Of a stretch of DNA of 51,058 nt, positions 17,246 through 26,803 are shown piece after piece. The position numbers and the translations under genes are program-made. Source of the DNA: a bacterium (lineage in GTDB: Bacteria > Acidobacteriota > Thermoanaerobaculia > Multivoradales > JAHEKO01); NCBI GenBank assembly GCA_024224155.1, contig JAAENP010000263.1, positions 1 to 51,058 of the forward strand. Reading direction: 5' to 3'. The first letter of the stretch is position 1. Each line of letters starts with the position of its first letter. The notes under the pieces are model-generated. The model ran no database searches. It was not told the DNA's origin and saw nothing but the letters and a program-made list of their open reading frames with translations.

Positions 17246-19621
17246 CTATTCGGCCCATACCTCGAGGATCTCGGTCCAATCCTCGACGTCTTCCGGCATG
17301 CGCTCGCGGTCCTTGGCGATGTAGTGGGCGCGCTGCTGGTACCAGGGCATCGTAAAGATCTTTTCCAGTTCCTTCGTATACTGCAGCACCGGTTCGGTGC
17401 CTTGAATGAACAGCTCTTGAACGACTCTTTCGGCTCCGGGCCGAGCCACCAGGCCCGAGAAATACTCGACCTCCTGAATCGATAACCCCGGCGGCTCGCT
17501 GAAGCGCTCGCCCGGTGTCAGCCAGCCGTCCCTGAGCCCGGCCTCGACCAGCTCCCTCCAGATTGGCAGCGCGGCCGCCGCCCCGGTCATGTTCCTGCCG
17601 ATCTTCTTCTTCAAGTCGTAACCGACCCAGGTCAACATCGTATAGCGCGGGCTGTAGCCGACGAACCAGGCGTCCGAATAGTCGTCGGTGGTACCGGTCT
17701 TGCCGGCGAGATCGAGGTCGAAGTCTCTGACCAGAGTAGCGGTGCCCCGATCGATGACGCCCTCCAGCAGGTTGGTGAGGACGAAGGCGATCTGGGGCTC
17801 GGTGGTCTTTCGAGCCTGGGTCGTATGCTCCTCGAGGATGCGGCCGTCCGGTGACTTGATGTGCTCGATCAGGTACGGCTGCACGTGAATACCGTGGTTG
17901 GAAAGCGCCGCGTAGGCCGAGGCAAGCTCGAGGGGCGAGAGATCGGCGGTACCCAGCGCAAGACTTGGAAACGGCGGAAGATCGGATTCGATTCCGGAGC
18001 GCCGGGCAAAATCGATGACCCGCTCCACGCCCACGAGGTCGAGCACCTTCACCGCCGTGACGTTCATGGAGAGCTCGAGCGCCCGCCTCATGGTGGCGAT
18101 GCCATAGTAGTCGCGGTAGTAGTTCCGCGGGCTGTAAGTGGGCTCGTTGGTCGGTCCGGGGAAGGCCGCCGGACCGTCAAAGAAGGTGTCGGCCGCGGTA
18201 TACCCGGATTCGAGAGCCGCTCCGTAAACGAAGGGTTTGAAGGCCGAGCCCACCTGGCGTTTCGCCTGAGTCGCCCGGTTGAACTTGCTGTCTTCGTAGC
18301 TCCAGCCCCCGACCATGGCTCGCACGGCGCCGGTTGCGGACTCGAGCACCAGTACGGCGCCCTCGAGCTCCGGAACCTGCACGAGCCGCAGTTCGGTCGA
18401 ATCGGACTCGTCCGGGATTTGGAACCAGGCTAGGTCGCCGCGTTTGAGAATGCTCCGTGGCCGGCCGCGCTTGGTCCATTCCATGCCGGCTGGCAGCAGC
18501 TCATAGGTACGCTCGCCGATCTGGACTCTGGCGGAGCGGCCTTCGACCGCCAGCACGATGCCCTCGTTCCAGGCTCCCGGTGAGTAGTCGACGGAGATCC
18601 AGCTTGGCAGGGTTGGCGTTTCATCGCCCAGTTCGACATGACCGGCCGGGCCTCGCCAGCCCTTGCGCTGGTCGAGAGCCGACAGGCCCCGGCGCAGGGC
18701 CTCTTCGGCCGCTGCTTGAATCATCGGATCCAGGGTCGTCGAGATCTGAAGCCCACGCTGAAAGACGGCCTCGCTGCCATGTCGGACCTCGACCCCCTTG
18801 CGAACCTCCTCGGCGAAGTACGAAGCCAGCTGGCGCTCGCGATGGGTCTTCTTGACCTTGAGGGGCCTGGCGAGCGCGGCGTCGAAGGTCTCCTGGCTGA
18901 TGAAGGCCTCTTCGCGCATCCGGCGAAGGACGTAATTGCGCCGGTTCAAAACCAGGTCGGGTCTTTTGTACGGACTGTATTCACTGGGCCGTTGGAGGAT
19001 TCCAACCAGGCTGGCGGCCTCGGCCGCGTCGAGGTCGGTGGCACTCTTTCCGAAGTACGACCGGGACGCCGCTTCCATGCCGTAGTTGCCGTGCCCCAGG
19101 AACATGAAGTTGCAGTACAGGGTCAGAATCTGCTCTTTGCTGAAGTTCTTTTCGAGCTCGACGGCGAGCAGTGCTTCCTCGATTTTGCGCCGCCAGAGCT
19201 TCTTCGGACTCAAGAACAGACGCCGGGCGAGCTGCATGGTGATGGTCGATCCCCCGAACGCGGTGGCGCGCCGGCTGGTCAGATTGCGCAGGGCCGCCCT
19301 CACCACGCCTTCGGCGTCGACGCCGCCGTGCTGCATGAAGTTACGGTCTTCGGCGGCGAGCACCGCCTGCTGGATCAGCTCGGGGACTTCACCTTCCTCG
19401 AGGAGCACGCGGCGCTCCTTGGCGAACGAGGCGAACGGCTCGCCATTGCGATCGTACAGCTGAGTTATCTGGCCGGGCTTGAAGTCCGCGATCGACTCCA
19501 CCATCGGCATATTGATGACCGAGGCGAAACCAACGCCGACCACGGCTCCAAGGACCGCGAGCGCGATCACCGGGATGAGGCGCTTGAGCCAGGTCAGGGC
19601 ATTGGGCGAAGCGCTCGGCAT
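17246..19621 (-). CDS. mrcA: Class A penicillin-binding protein 1A
   Basis: A 791-residue bifunctional peptidoglycan synthase of the inner membrane, active in the periplasm. One N-terminal membrane anchor spans about 14-36. The glycosyltransferase 51 domain has the catalytic glutamate E91 in AAEDRNF and the GGSTITMQLARRL stretch at 123-135. An OB-like insert spans about 320-415. The transpeptidase has SAFK at 459-462, SMN at 518-520 and KTGT at 641-644, all intact. A 130-residue tail follows. The ATG at 19621 has no Shine-Dalgarno; a perfect TATAAT ends six bases before it. The divergent gene at 19675 shares the 53-base control region. Confidence 0.95.
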   Translation of the reverse strand: MPSASPNALTWLKRLIPVIALAVLGAVVGVGFASVINMPMVESIADFKPGQITQLYDRNGEPFASFAKERRVLLEEGEVPELIQQAVLAAEDRNFMQHGGVDAEGVVRAALRNLTSRRATAFGGSTITMQLARRLFLSPKKLWRRKIEEALLAVELEKNFSKEQILTLYCNFMFLGHGNYGMEAASRSYFGKSATDLDAAEAASLVGILQRPSEYSPYKRPDLVLNRRNYVLRRMREEAFISQETFDAALARPLKVKKTHRERQLASYFAEEVRKGVEVRHGSEAVFQRGLQISTTLDPMIQAAAEEALRRGLSALDQRKGWRGPAGHVELGDETPTLPSWISVDYSPGAWNEGIVLAVEGRSARVQIGERTYELLPAGMEWTKRGRPRSILKRGDLAWFQIPDESDSTELRLVQVPELEGAVLVLESATGAVRAMVGGWSYEDSKFNRATQAKRQVGSAFKPFVYGAALESGYTAADTFFDGPAAFPGPTNEPTYSPRNYYRDYYGIATMRRALELSMNVTAVKVLDLVGVERVIDFARRSGIESDLPPFPSLALGTADLSPLELASAYAALSNHGIHVQPYLIEHIKSPDGRILEEHTTQARKTTEPQIAFVLTNLLEGVIDRGTATLVRDFDLDLAGKTGTTDDYSDAWFVGYSPRYTMLTWVGYDLKKKIGRNMTGAAAALPIWRELVEAGLRDGWLTPGERFSEPPGLSIQEVEYFSGLVARPGAERVVQELFIQGTEPVLQYTKELEKIFTMPWYQQRAHYIAKDRERMPEDVEDWTEILEVWAE

Positions 19622-19627
19622 CGAGCG

Positions 19628-19633
19628 ATTATA
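19628..19633 (-). promoter_or_regulatory. TATAAT -10 element for leaderless PBP1A transcript
   Basis: The minus strand reads TATAAT, then six bases, then the ATG at 19621. The hexamer is a perfect sigma-70 consensus. With such short spacing the transcript would begin at the start codon. No good -35 box is seen. Confidence 0.55.
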
Positions 19634-19660
19634 GGCCGCGCTGGGTGGAGCGCGGTTCGA

Positions 19661-19666
19661 TAGGAT
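19661..19666 (+). promoter_or_regulatory. Candidate -10 element for the gene at 19675
   Basis: TAGGAT ends eight bases before the ATG at 19675, in the 53-base gap shared with the divergent PBP1A promoter. The AGGA within it could instead be read as a weak ribosome site. Confidence 0.35.
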
Positions 19667-19674
19667 GCACGCTC

Positions 19675-20166
19675 ATGAACGACGAAGCGCAGACTCCCGA
19701 AGTCCGCACCCCGTTCGAGCCCGAGCCCGCCGATTTGGGTGGCTGCGGCAAGCCCGTGGTCATCGGCTGCCTGGCGGTATTGGTCCTCCTGGCGATCGGA
19801 TTCGTCGTGTTTCTGGCCAAGGCCAGGAACATGCTGGATTGGGCACTGCTTCAGTATCAGACTGCGGTCGTCGCCAATCTGGCGGAGGAGGTGACGGTCG
19901 AGGAACGAGAGCGCTTGGTCAGTGCCTTTGAAGACGCTCGCGCCGCCATCCGCGAGAATCGGATGGAACCGAGCGCTCTGCAGAAGCTACAGCGCTTCAT
20001 GTCTTCTCCGCCCAAACCCGATCAGCCGATTACTCCGGACACCGTGAGGGAATTGAGCGAGGTGCTGGAGTCGCTGGCCGGAGCACCGGTGGAGTTTCCC
20101 GAGGCGAGTCCCCTGGGAGCGCCGGAGCCGGGTACGACGGCGTCAGCTCATCATGCCGTCGTTTAA
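19675..20166 (+). CDS. Small single-pass membrane protein upstream of uvrB
   Basis: A 163-residue protein with no recognised family. The first 28 residues are acidic and cytoplasmic in character. A hydrophobic span covers about 34-53 ([20 protein letters not shown]). The rest is an acidic, helix-rich region with [19 protein letters not shown] and a proline-rich tail. The ATG at 19675 is preceded by TAGGAT at eight bases. The 3' end overlaps the start of uvrB by 14 bases in a different frame, so the two are cotranscribed. A link to DNA repair is not implied by the sequence. Confidence 0.7.
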   Translation: MNDEAQTPEVRTPFEPEPADLGGCGKPVVIGCLAVLVLLAIGFVVFLAKARNMLDWALLQYQTAVVANLAEEVTVEERERLVSAFEDARAAIRENRMEPSALQKLQRFMSSPPKPDQPITPDTVRELSEVLESLAGAPVEFPEASPLGAPEPGTTASAHHAVV

Positions 20167-22144
20167 GGTCGTTTCTCCGTTTTCGCCGCAGGGCGATCAG
20201 GTGGGAGCGATTCGGGAACTGGTGGAAGGGGTCAAGAGCGGCCGCCGCGACCAGGTGCTGCTGGGGGTCACCGGCTCGGGCAAGACCTTCACGATCGCCA
20301 AACTGATCGAGGAGTTGAATCGACCGACTCTGGTTCTATCCCACAACAAGACTCTGGCCGCTCAGCTGTTTCAGGAGTTCCGGAGTTTTTTCCCGGAGAA
20401 CGCGGTCGAGTACTTCGTGTCGTACTACGACTACTACCAACCCGAGGCCTACGTACCCCAGTCGGACACCTACATCGAGAAGGAGACCAGCGTCAACGAA
20501 CAGATCGATCGCCTCAGGCTGCGGGCGACCAAGGTCCTGTTCGAGCGGCGTGACGTCCTGATCGTCGCCTCGGTCTCGTGTATCTACGGACTCGGATCTC
20601 CCGAGGCCTTCTATGGAATGCTGCATTTTTTCGAGGCTGGCGACGGTCAGGGAATGGACGTCGCGCTGCGGAAACTCGTCGACATGCAGTACGAGCGAAC
20701 GCCGCTCGATCTCTTCCCGGGCAGTTTCAGGGTCCGCGGTGACGTCCTCGAGATTTTTCCGGCCTACGAAGAGGTCGGTATCCGAGTGGAGTATTTCGGT
20801 GACGAGATCGAGCAGATCGTGCGCTTTCACCTGCTTACCGGCGATGTGCACGAGGCCGTCGACAAGGTCGCGGTCTATCCCAAGACGCACTACGTTACGC
20901 CCCGAGAACGCCTGCTCCAAGCCGTGACCGGAATCCGGAACGAGCTGCGTGAGCGGCTCGGCGAGCTTGAGAGCCAGGAGCTGCTTTTGGAGCGCCAGCG
21001 TCTCGAACAACGTACGCTGTTCGATCTGGAGATGCTGAGAGAGGTGGGCTACTGCCACGGAATCGAGAACTACTCGCGCCATCTCTCGGGAAGAGAGCCC
21101 GGCGAGCCGCCGCCGACGCTGCTGGACTATCTGCCCGAGGATTGGCTGCTGGTAGTCGACGAGAGCCATCAGACCATTCCGCAGGTGCGAGGTATGTTCC
21201 ACGGCGACCGGTCTCGCAAGCAAACCCTCGTCGATTACGGTTTTCGGTTGCCCAGCGCGCTCGACAATCGCCCGTTGACATTCGAAGAGTTCGAGCAACG
21301 AACCGGCCAGAGGATTTTCGTTTCCGCCACTCCCGGCCCATGGGAGCTCGAACAAGCCGAGGGGCTGGTCGCCGAACAGCTCATTCGGCCGACCGGCCTG
21401 CTCGATCCCGAGATCGAAGTGCGTCCGGCGCGAGGCCAAGTGGACGATCTGTTGGCCGGAATCAGGACCGTCGTGGGGAGATCCGAGCGCGCCCTGGTCA
21501 CGACCTTGACCAAGAGGATGGCCGAGGAGCTCACTCAGTACCTGACCGAGCTCGACGTGCGGGTGCGATACCTGCACAGTGATATCGACACTCTGGAGAG
21601 GGTCGAGATCGTCACCGGCCTGAGGCGAGGCGATTTTGACGTCCTGGTCGGTATCAACCTGCTGCGTGAGGGGCTGGATCTGCCAGAGGTTTCGCTGGTC
21701 GCCGTGCTTGACGCCGACAAAGAGGGCTTTCTGCGAAGCGAAACATCGCTCATCCAGACCGCCGGTCGCGCCGCTCGCAACGTCGGCGGGCGCGTGATCT
21801 TCTATGCCGACAGGGTGACCGACTCGATGCAGCGATCGATGAGCGAGACCGAGCGGCGCCGCAAGCGACAGGCCGAGCACAACGACGAGCACGGCATCGA
21901 GCCCAAGACCATTCTCAAGGACATCCACAACCCGCTGATCCAGATGAGCAACCTCGACTACCACGACAGCTCGCTGATGCGCCTGTCGGAGGTCGCCGAG
22001 GATTCCGACCGACCGTTGAATGTGCGCATCGTCGAGTTGGAAAGAGAGATGCGCAGGGCGGCAAAGAATCTCGAGTTCGAACAGGCGGCCGTGCTGCGCG
22101 ACAGGTTGCGCGAGCTCAAGGAGCTCCAGATTCTGGCGGGGTAG
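20153..22144 (+). CDS. uvrB: Excinuclease ABC subunit B
   Basis: A 663-residue UvrB of normal length. The Walker A GVTGSGKT is at 38-45, the DNA-clamping beta-hairpin contains [12 protein letters not shown], helicase motif II reads VVDESH, and motifs V and VI ([22 protein letters not shown]) are intact. The C-terminal UVR domain ([21 protein letters not shown]) binds UvrC. It verifies damage delivered by UvrA and recruits UvrC for incision. The ATG lies inside the end of the preceding gene. uvrC begins 19 bases after the stop, so this is a uvrB-uvrC operon; uvrA is not in the window. Confidence 0.97.
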   Translation: MPSFKVVSPFSPQGDQVGAIRELVEGVKSGRRDQVLLGVTGSGKTFTIAKLIEELNRPTLVLSHNKTLAAQLFQEFRSFFPENAVEYFVSYYDYYQPEAYVPQSDTYIEKETSVNEQIDRLRLRATKVLFERRDVLIVASVSCIYGLGSPEAFYGMLHFFEAGDGQGMDVALRKLVDMQYERTPLDLFPGSFRVRGDVLEIFPAYEEVGIRVEYFGDEIEQIVRFHLLTGDVHEAVDKVAVYPKTHYVTPRERLLQAVTGIRNELRERLGELESQELLLERQRLEQRTLFDLEMLREVGYCHGIENYSRHLSGREPGEPPPTLLDYLPEDWLLVVDESHQTIPQVRGMFHGDRSRKQTLVDYGFRLPSALDNRPLTFEEFEQRTGQRIFVSATPGPWELEQAEGLVAEQLIRPTGLLDPEIEVRPARGQVDDLLAGIRTVVGRSERALVTTLTKRMAEELTQYLTELDVRVRYLHSDIDTLERVEIVTGLRRGDFDVLVGINLLREGLDLPEVSLVAVLDADKEGFLRSETSLIQTAGRAARNVGGRVIFYADRVTDSMQRSMSETERRRKRQAEHNDEHGIEPKTILKDIHNPLIQMSNLDYHDSSLMRLSEVAEDSDRPLNVRIVELEREMRRAAKNLEFEQAAVLRDRLRELKELQILAG

Positions 22145-22163
22145 CCGTCCGAGGCCATGATCG

Positions 22164-23972
22164 ATGCAGGCTAGCGTCGCTCGCAAAGTCAAGGCGCTTC
22201 CGGCCCGGCCCGGGATCTACATCTTCAAGGACGTCGAGGATCGTCCACTGTACGTCGGTAAGGCGAACTCGCTGCGCAAGCGGGTCGCGAGCTACTTGAA
22301 GGGTGGCCACGAGCCGCGGCTGGAGGCGATGCTCTCGGAGGCGCACGACCTGGACTTCCTGGTGACCGACAGCGGTGCGGAAGCGCTACTTCTCGAAAAC
22401 AACTGGATCAAGCGCAAGCAGCCTCGCTACAACATCCTGCTTCGCGACGACAAGACCTATCCCTACCTGAAGTTAACGCTGACGGACAGCTATCCGAGAA
22501 TCGCCTTCACTCGCAGGATCCGGGACGATGGCGGCGAGTACTTTGGGCCCTACCTGCCGGGGGGGATCGCCAGGCGGGCGATCAAACTCGTCCAGAAGCT
22601 GTTCCAGGTGAGGGTCTGTACCATCGAGATCGACGGCAAACTGCCGAGGCCCTGTCTCTACTACGACATGCGTCGCTGCCTGGGGCCCTGCGTCGACGGT
22701 CTGACCAGCCACGAGGCCTACTCGACGGCGGTCGAGGAGGCCCGTCTCTTTCTCCAGGGCCGGAGCCAGGAGCTGATTCGCGGATTGAGGCGTTCGATGA
22801 AGGCGGCGTCCGAGGCACTCGAGTTCGAGGAGGCGGCCAGGCTGCGGGACCTGATCTCCGACGTAGAGAGCGCGAGTCAACGACGGAAGCTGTCCTCGAC
22901 CCGAGGTGAGGACGTCGACATTTTCGGCGCCGAGGTTCGGGGCCCGAATGCGGCAGTGGTCATCCTGGTGATGAGGGGGGGGCAGGTTCTGGATCGGCGC
23001 GAGATCTTCTGGGAAGACCGCAACGAGGTCACGGTCGAGCGGCTGCTCTCCGAGCTTCTTCCGCAGGTTTACGATCGCACGACTTTCATCCCGAAGGAGA
23101 TTCACCTTCCGGTTCCGGTGGACGGAGAAGCAGAGCTCTGCTCGTGGCTCTCGGAGCGCAAGGGGGAGAGGGTCTACGTACGTCTCCCTGCGCGAGGCCC
23201 CAAGGCCCAGCGGATCGAGCTCGCCAACCGCAACGCGAAGCTGGCGCACAGGCGCCGGTTCCGAACCGCCGGCCCGGCCCAGGCGGGGCTGGAGGCCCTC
23301 AGAGATCTGCTTGCGCTCGACGGCCTTCCCCAGAGAATCGAGGGCTTCGACATCTCCAATTTTCAGGGCGACAAGAAGGTTGCTTCGATGGTGGTCTGCG
23401 AGGACGGACGCATGCGCAAGACCGAGTACCGGAGTTTCAATATCCGAGGCGACCGGGGTCCGGACGACACCGCTTCTCTCCAAGAGGCCATCTTCCGGCG
23501 CTACCGCCGCCGGCTGAATGAAGTCGGCGAGATGCCCGACCTGATCGTGATCGATGGCGGCCGGGGGCAGCTCAACGCCGGCCTGCGGGCGCTGGCGGAG
23601 CTGGGAGTGGAGGAAACCCCGGTGGTGGCTCTGGCGAAGCGTGAAGAGGAGCTCTACCTCGTGGACCGGCCCGAGCCGGCTCGCCTTCCGCGCAAGGACC
23701 CGGGCCTGCAACAGCTGCAGCGGATTCGCGACGAGGCTCACCGATTCGCGATTACGCGGCATCGCAGCAGGCGCCGAAGAGCGACCCTGCGCAGCGGTTT
23801 GGATTCGGTGGCCGGAATCGGGCCGAAAAGGCGAAGGCTTCTGCTCACAAGATTCGGCAGCCTGGCCGGGGTGCGAGAGGCCGAGCTCGCGGAGCTGCAG
23901 GAGGTCCTGGGAGAGCGGCTCGGCGAGCGCCTGCATGCGGCGATGACCTCGGCAGCGGCTCGGCTCGATTGA
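22164..23972 (+). CDS. uvrC: Excinuclease ABC subunit C
   Basis: A 602-residue dual nuclease. The N-terminal GIY-YIG domain reads PGIYIFKDVEDRPLYVGKA and makes the 3' incision. A UVR motif near 210-235 (SEALEFEEAARLRDLI) binds UvrB. The central RNase-H-like domain has FDISNFQG and VIDGGRGQLNA and makes the 5' incision. Tandem helix-hairpin-helix motifs (VAGIGPKRRRLLLTRFGS) close the protein. Length and order are standard. It follows uvrB on the same transcript. Confidence 0.97.
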   Translation: MQASVARKVKALPARPGIYIFKDVEDRPLYVGKANSLRKRVASYLKGGHEPRLEAMLSEAHDLDFLVTDSGAEALLLENNWIKRKQPRYNILLRDDKTYPYLKLTLTDSYPRIAFTRRIRDDGGEYFGPYLPGGIARRAIKLVQKLFQVRVCTIEIDGKLPRPCLYYDMRRCLGPCVDGLTSHEAYSTAVEEARLFLQGRSQELIRGLRRSMKAASEALEFEEAARLRDLISDVESASQRRKLSSTRGEDVDIFGAEVRGPNAAVVILVMRGGQVLDRREIFWEDRNEVTVERLLSELLPQVYDRTTFIPKEIHLPVPVDGEAELCSWLSERKGERVYVRLPARGPKAQRIELANRNAKLAHRRRFRTAGPAQAGLEALRDLLALDGLPQRIEGFDISNFQGDKKVASMVVCEDGRMRKTEYRSFNIRGDRGPDDTASLQEAIFRRYRRRLNEVGEMPDLIVIDGGRGQLNAGLRALAELGVEETPVVALAKREEELYLVDRPEPARLPRKDPGLQQLQRIRDEAHRFAITRHRSRRRRATLRSGLDSVAGIGPKRRRLLLTRFGSLAGVREAELAELQEVLGERLGERLHAAMTSAAARLD

Positions 23973-23978
23973 CCGCGT

Positions 23979-23984
23979 TACAAT
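23979..23984 (+). promoter_or_regulatory. Candidate -10 element for the gene at 23994
   Basis: TACAAT ends nine bases before the ATG at 23994 and just after the uvrC stop. There is no Shine-Dalgarno site and no -35 box, which fits a leaderless start. Confidence 0.35.
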
Positions 23985-23993
23985 CTCCTGCGT

Positions 23994-25451
23994 ATGGCCA
24001 TCGAGAGTGCGAGTTCCGGGGGGCGGCAGACCCTTCTGTCTCTGTTGCGAGAGTGTTTGCTCGAACGGCGCACGGGGAAGCTCGCCGTGGAAGCCGCCGG
24101 CGCGGAGCGACTGTTCTACTTCGTCAGCGGAGATCTCTATTTGGATCGCGAGCATGCGCTGGCCAAAGCGGCCGGCTCACCGTCGGTGGCGGAGCCGCTC
24201 AGCCAGGATTGGATGGACAAGGTTCTCGACTACTTTGATGCGCTGGGTGAGGTGAATCATCACTTTACCGAGGGCACCGCGGGGATTTCGACGGAGCTCC
24301 TGGGGCCGGTCACGACCGCTACCTTGATCATGTGGGGAGCAGTGCGCGGACTCGACGAGTTCCAGCTACTGCGATCGCTGGGCGGTGAGGAACGGGTCTA
24401 CATCGCCAACGTGAATGCGCCGCTCGCAGAAGAAGTCCATCTCGACCCGGAGGAGGCCTTCCTGTTGAGTCGTCTGGAGCAGCCGGCGGCGGTTCGGGAC
24501 CTGCTGCGCCTGCGGGAGATGGAGCCGCTCGGAGTAGCCCAGAGGCTTTGCAGAATGGCCGCGATCGACCTGATTCGCCCCTATCAGCGGCATCAGGGCG
24601 ACGACCCGAGCTCGCTCCTGAGCCCCAAGCTTCTGGAGCGCTTCGACGCTCGGATTGGGGAGGACTTGAAACGAAATCCCATCGAGATCGACGCCGAGGC
24701 CCATCGGCGCAAACTCGCGGATCTCATGGCGCGTCTGGGTGGGCTCAACTACTACGAGCTGCTCGGGATCAGCGTCGGCTCCAGTGCCGACGAGATTCAC
24801 GATGCCTACACGCGGCTGGCTCGGCTGGTGCACGCCAGCCATGCCAAGGGCCTCGGTCTGGAAGGCAAGGAGGCTGGAGTCGTGCTGCTGTTCGAGAGTG
24901 CCACGGAGGCCTATTTGACCTTGAGTGACCAGGATCGACGTGGCCAGTACCTGCAGAAGGTGGGGGCCTTCGGCGACGGCAGCCTGTTCGGTCGTAGCGA
25001 GGAGTCGCGCAAAGAAGAGGTCGAGGAGCTTGCCGGCCGGAACTTCCACATGGCAAAGCAGTTGGTCAATCGCCAAGACTACTACTACGCGATCGAGTTG
25101 TTGAATCAGGCGATTCGAATGGAAGCAAGACCCGAATACTTCGCGCTTCTGGCCGAATGCCAGTCCCAGAATCCGCAGTGGTACGACAAGGCCATCTCGA
25201 GCTACGGTCGAGCCATTCAGCTCAGTCCCAAGGACGCCGACCTTCGTGCGGCGCTGGGAGCCGTCTACGAGAGGGCCGGCCACCGGGCGCGAGCACGAGC
25301 CGAGTACCAGGCCGCTCTGGGTATTCTGCCCGGGCATCCCGAGGCGGCGAGCGGCCTGCAGAGGGTTGACGCTAAAGTCAAGCAGAAGGAAGCCGATGTT
25401 CCATGGTGGCGCAAGCTTCTCGGCGGCTCGGACTCCAAAGAGGTAACATAG
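23994..25451 (+). CDS. DUF4388-type / degenerate J-domain / TPR protein
   Basis: A 485-residue soluble protein. Residues 10-95 resemble the DUF4388 (PATAN) module (LRECLLERRTGKLAVE, LFYFVSGDLYLD) common in regulatory proteins of Myxococcota and Acidobacteriota. Residues 250-322 have a J-domain outline (NYYELLGISVGSSADEIHDAYTRLARLVH), but the essential HPD is replaced by HAS at 280-282, so DnaK stimulation is unlikely. Residues from about 340 to 460 form TPR-like helices (AIELLNQAIRMEARPEYFALLAE, AISSYGRAIQLSPKDADLRAALG). It is likely a scaffold in signalling or assembly. The RNase P RNA gene starts within a few bases of its stop. Confidence 0.75.
   Translation: MAIESASSGGRQTLLSLLRECLLERRTGKLAVEAAGAERLFYFVSGDLYLDREHALAKAAGSPSVAEPLSQDWMDKVLDYFDALGEVNHHFTEGTAGISTELLGPVTTATLIMWGAVRGLDEFQLLRSLGGEERVYIANVNAPLAEEVHLDPEEAFLLSRLEQPAAVRDLLRLREMEPLGVAQRLCRMAAIDLIRPYQRHQGDDPSSLLSPKLLERFDARIGEDLKRNPIEIDAEAHRRKLADLMARLGGLNYYELLGISVGSSADEIHDAYTRLARLVHASHAKGLGLEGKEAGVVLLFESATEAYLTLSDQDRRGQYLQKVGAFGDGSLFGRSEESRKEEVEELAGRNFHMAKQLVNRQDYYYAIELLNQAIRMEARPEYFALLAECQSQNPQWYDKAISSYGRAIQLSPKDADLRAALGAVYERAGHRARARAEYQAALGILPGHPEAASGLQRVDAKVKQKEADVPWWRKLLGGSDSKEVT
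25444..25449 (+). promoter_or_regulatory. Candidate -10 element for rnpB
   Basis: TAACAT overlaps the final codons of the upstream gene and lies about seven bases before the expected 5' end of RNase P RNA. No -35 box is clear, so readthrough from the upstream gene followed by processing is an alternative. Confidence 0.35.
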
Positions 25452-25454
25452 ACG

Positions 25455-25855
25455 AGGCAGGAGAGCTCAGGACGGTCGCTTTCGCCATTTGGGCGGGAGA
25501 GGAAAGTCCGGACTCCTACGGGTAGCATGCTCGCTAACGGCGAGGCGCGGCGACGCGACGGAAAGTGCAGCAGAGAGTAGACCGCCTGAGGGGCGTAGCC
25601 ACCCGGGCAAGGGTGAAACGGTGCGGTAAGAGCGCACCGCTCGGCCGGCGACGGACGAGGCACGGCAAACCCCATGCGGAGCAAGACCGAATAGGAAAAC
25701 GACTTCGGGCCACCCGTCCCGAGGGCTCTGGAGGTTCCCTCCCGAGCACGCGTTTTCGGGTAGGTTGCTAGAGGACGGTGGCAACGCCGTTCGCAGAGGA
25801 ATGACCGTCACCCGCTTCGGCGGGGACAGAATCCGGCTTACAGAGCTCTCCGGCC
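25455..25855 (+). ncRNA. rnpB: RNase P RNA, bacterial type A
   Basis: The conserved 5' core GAGGAAAGTCCGGACTCC (from about 25498) and the 3' core ACAGAATCCGGCTTACAGAG (from about 25827) are both present, about 330 bases apart. Helix P1 is formed by GGAGAGCTC (25460-25468) with GAGCTCTCC (25843-25851), which sets the ends to within a few bases. GGGTGAAACGGTGCGGTAAGAGC and the GGCAAACCCC stretch are typical specificity-domain sequences. The RNA is the catalytic subunit that removes tRNA 5' leaders. The stretch contains no supported protein gene. Confidence 0.96.
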
Positions 25856-25882
25856 ATCTTCTTTCATCAGCAGACTCTCTTC

Positions 25883-26803
25883 ATGCCTGCCGCAAGTTTT
25901 CCACCGCCGTTGGCCGAAGGCGATCCGGTGGGCGTGGCCGCACTGTCGGGTCCGGTGGATCCGGCGGCTCTCGAGGCGGGCATCGAGACGCTGGCCGGCC
26001 TGGGTCTGAAGCCGGTCCTGGCAACCAATCTCGACAGCAACGCCGGTCTCTTTGCCGGTGGCGACGGTGAGCGCCTGGACGCCTTCATGGCCCTGGCCGC
26101 CAATCCGGACCTCAAGGCGATCTTTTTCGCCCGGGGCGGGCACGGCATTCTCCGCGTGCTCTCCGGCATCGATTGGAGGCTCCTGGCCAGATTCCCCCGC
26201 GCCTATGTCGGTTACTCCGACGTGACTCCGTTCTTGAATCTGGTCGTCGACCGGCTGGGCCTAGTGGCCTTTCATGGTCCGATGGTGGCCGTCGAGTGCG
26301 CGGATGGCCTCCGGGCCGAGGAGCGGGAGTCGCTCTGGGGTGCTCTTACCGGCGCACAGGCCCTCGAGGTGGCCGTCGAAGGTAGCGGCGGAACCGCTCG
26401 TGGTGTTCTCAAGGGCGGTTGCCTGAGCCTCTTGGCGGCGACCGCCGGTACCGAGCTCGCCGCCGATTTGAAGGGCGCGGTGCTGTTCTGGGAGGACGTT
26501 GCCGAGCCGCTCTACAGACTCGATCGAATGTTGACCCAGCTGAGGCTCTCGGGTAGCCTCTCCGAAATCAACGCCATGGTTGCCGGTCGCATCGAGCTCC
26601 TCGAATCAGATTCCGTGACGAACGGCGTGTCGACCCTGCTGGAGGGCTTCGGTCGTGAGGTCGGCTGCCCGGCGGCCTGGGGGGCGGCGAGCGGCCACTG
26701 CAGACCGAACCTGACGCTCCCTCTGGGAGCCGAGGCAGTGCTCGACCTCGAGGCCGGAATCCTCGAGCTCGGGGTCGAGGGGGGAAGAACTTGGCAAAGG
26801 TGA
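25883..26803 (+). CDS. ldcA: Muramoyltetrapeptide LD-carboxypeptidase (family S66)
   Basis: A 306-residue enzyme that removes the terminal D-alanine from muramoyl tetrapeptides during peptidoglycan recycling. The catalytic triad is visible: Ser112 in GYSDVT, Glu204 in FWEDV and His272 in GHCRPN. RGGHGILRVL and GVLKGGCLSLL are typical of the family. No signal peptide is present, in keeping with cytoplasmic action. It begins about 27 bases after RNase P RNA without a clear ribosome site. Its 3' end overlaps the next gene by 13 bases, so they are cotranscribed. Confidence 0.9.
   Translation: MPAASFPPPLAEGDPVGVAALSGPVDPAALEAGIETLAGLGLKPVLATNLDSNAGLFAGGDGERLDAFMALAANPDLKAIFFARGGHGILRVLSGIDWRLLARFPRAYVGYSDVTPFLNLVVDRLGLVAFHGPMVAVECADGLRAEERESLWGALTGAQALEVAVEGSGGTARGVLKGGCLSLLAATAGTELAADLKGAVLFWEDVAEPLYRLDRMLTQLRLSGSLSEINAMVAGRIELLESDSVTNGVSTLLEGFGREVGCPAAWGAASGHCRPNLTLPLGAEAVLDLEAGILELGVEGGRTWQR

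Noticed and set aside
20336-22192. Open frame of 618 codons opposite uvrB
   Set aside because: Antisense shadow of a textbook uvrB.
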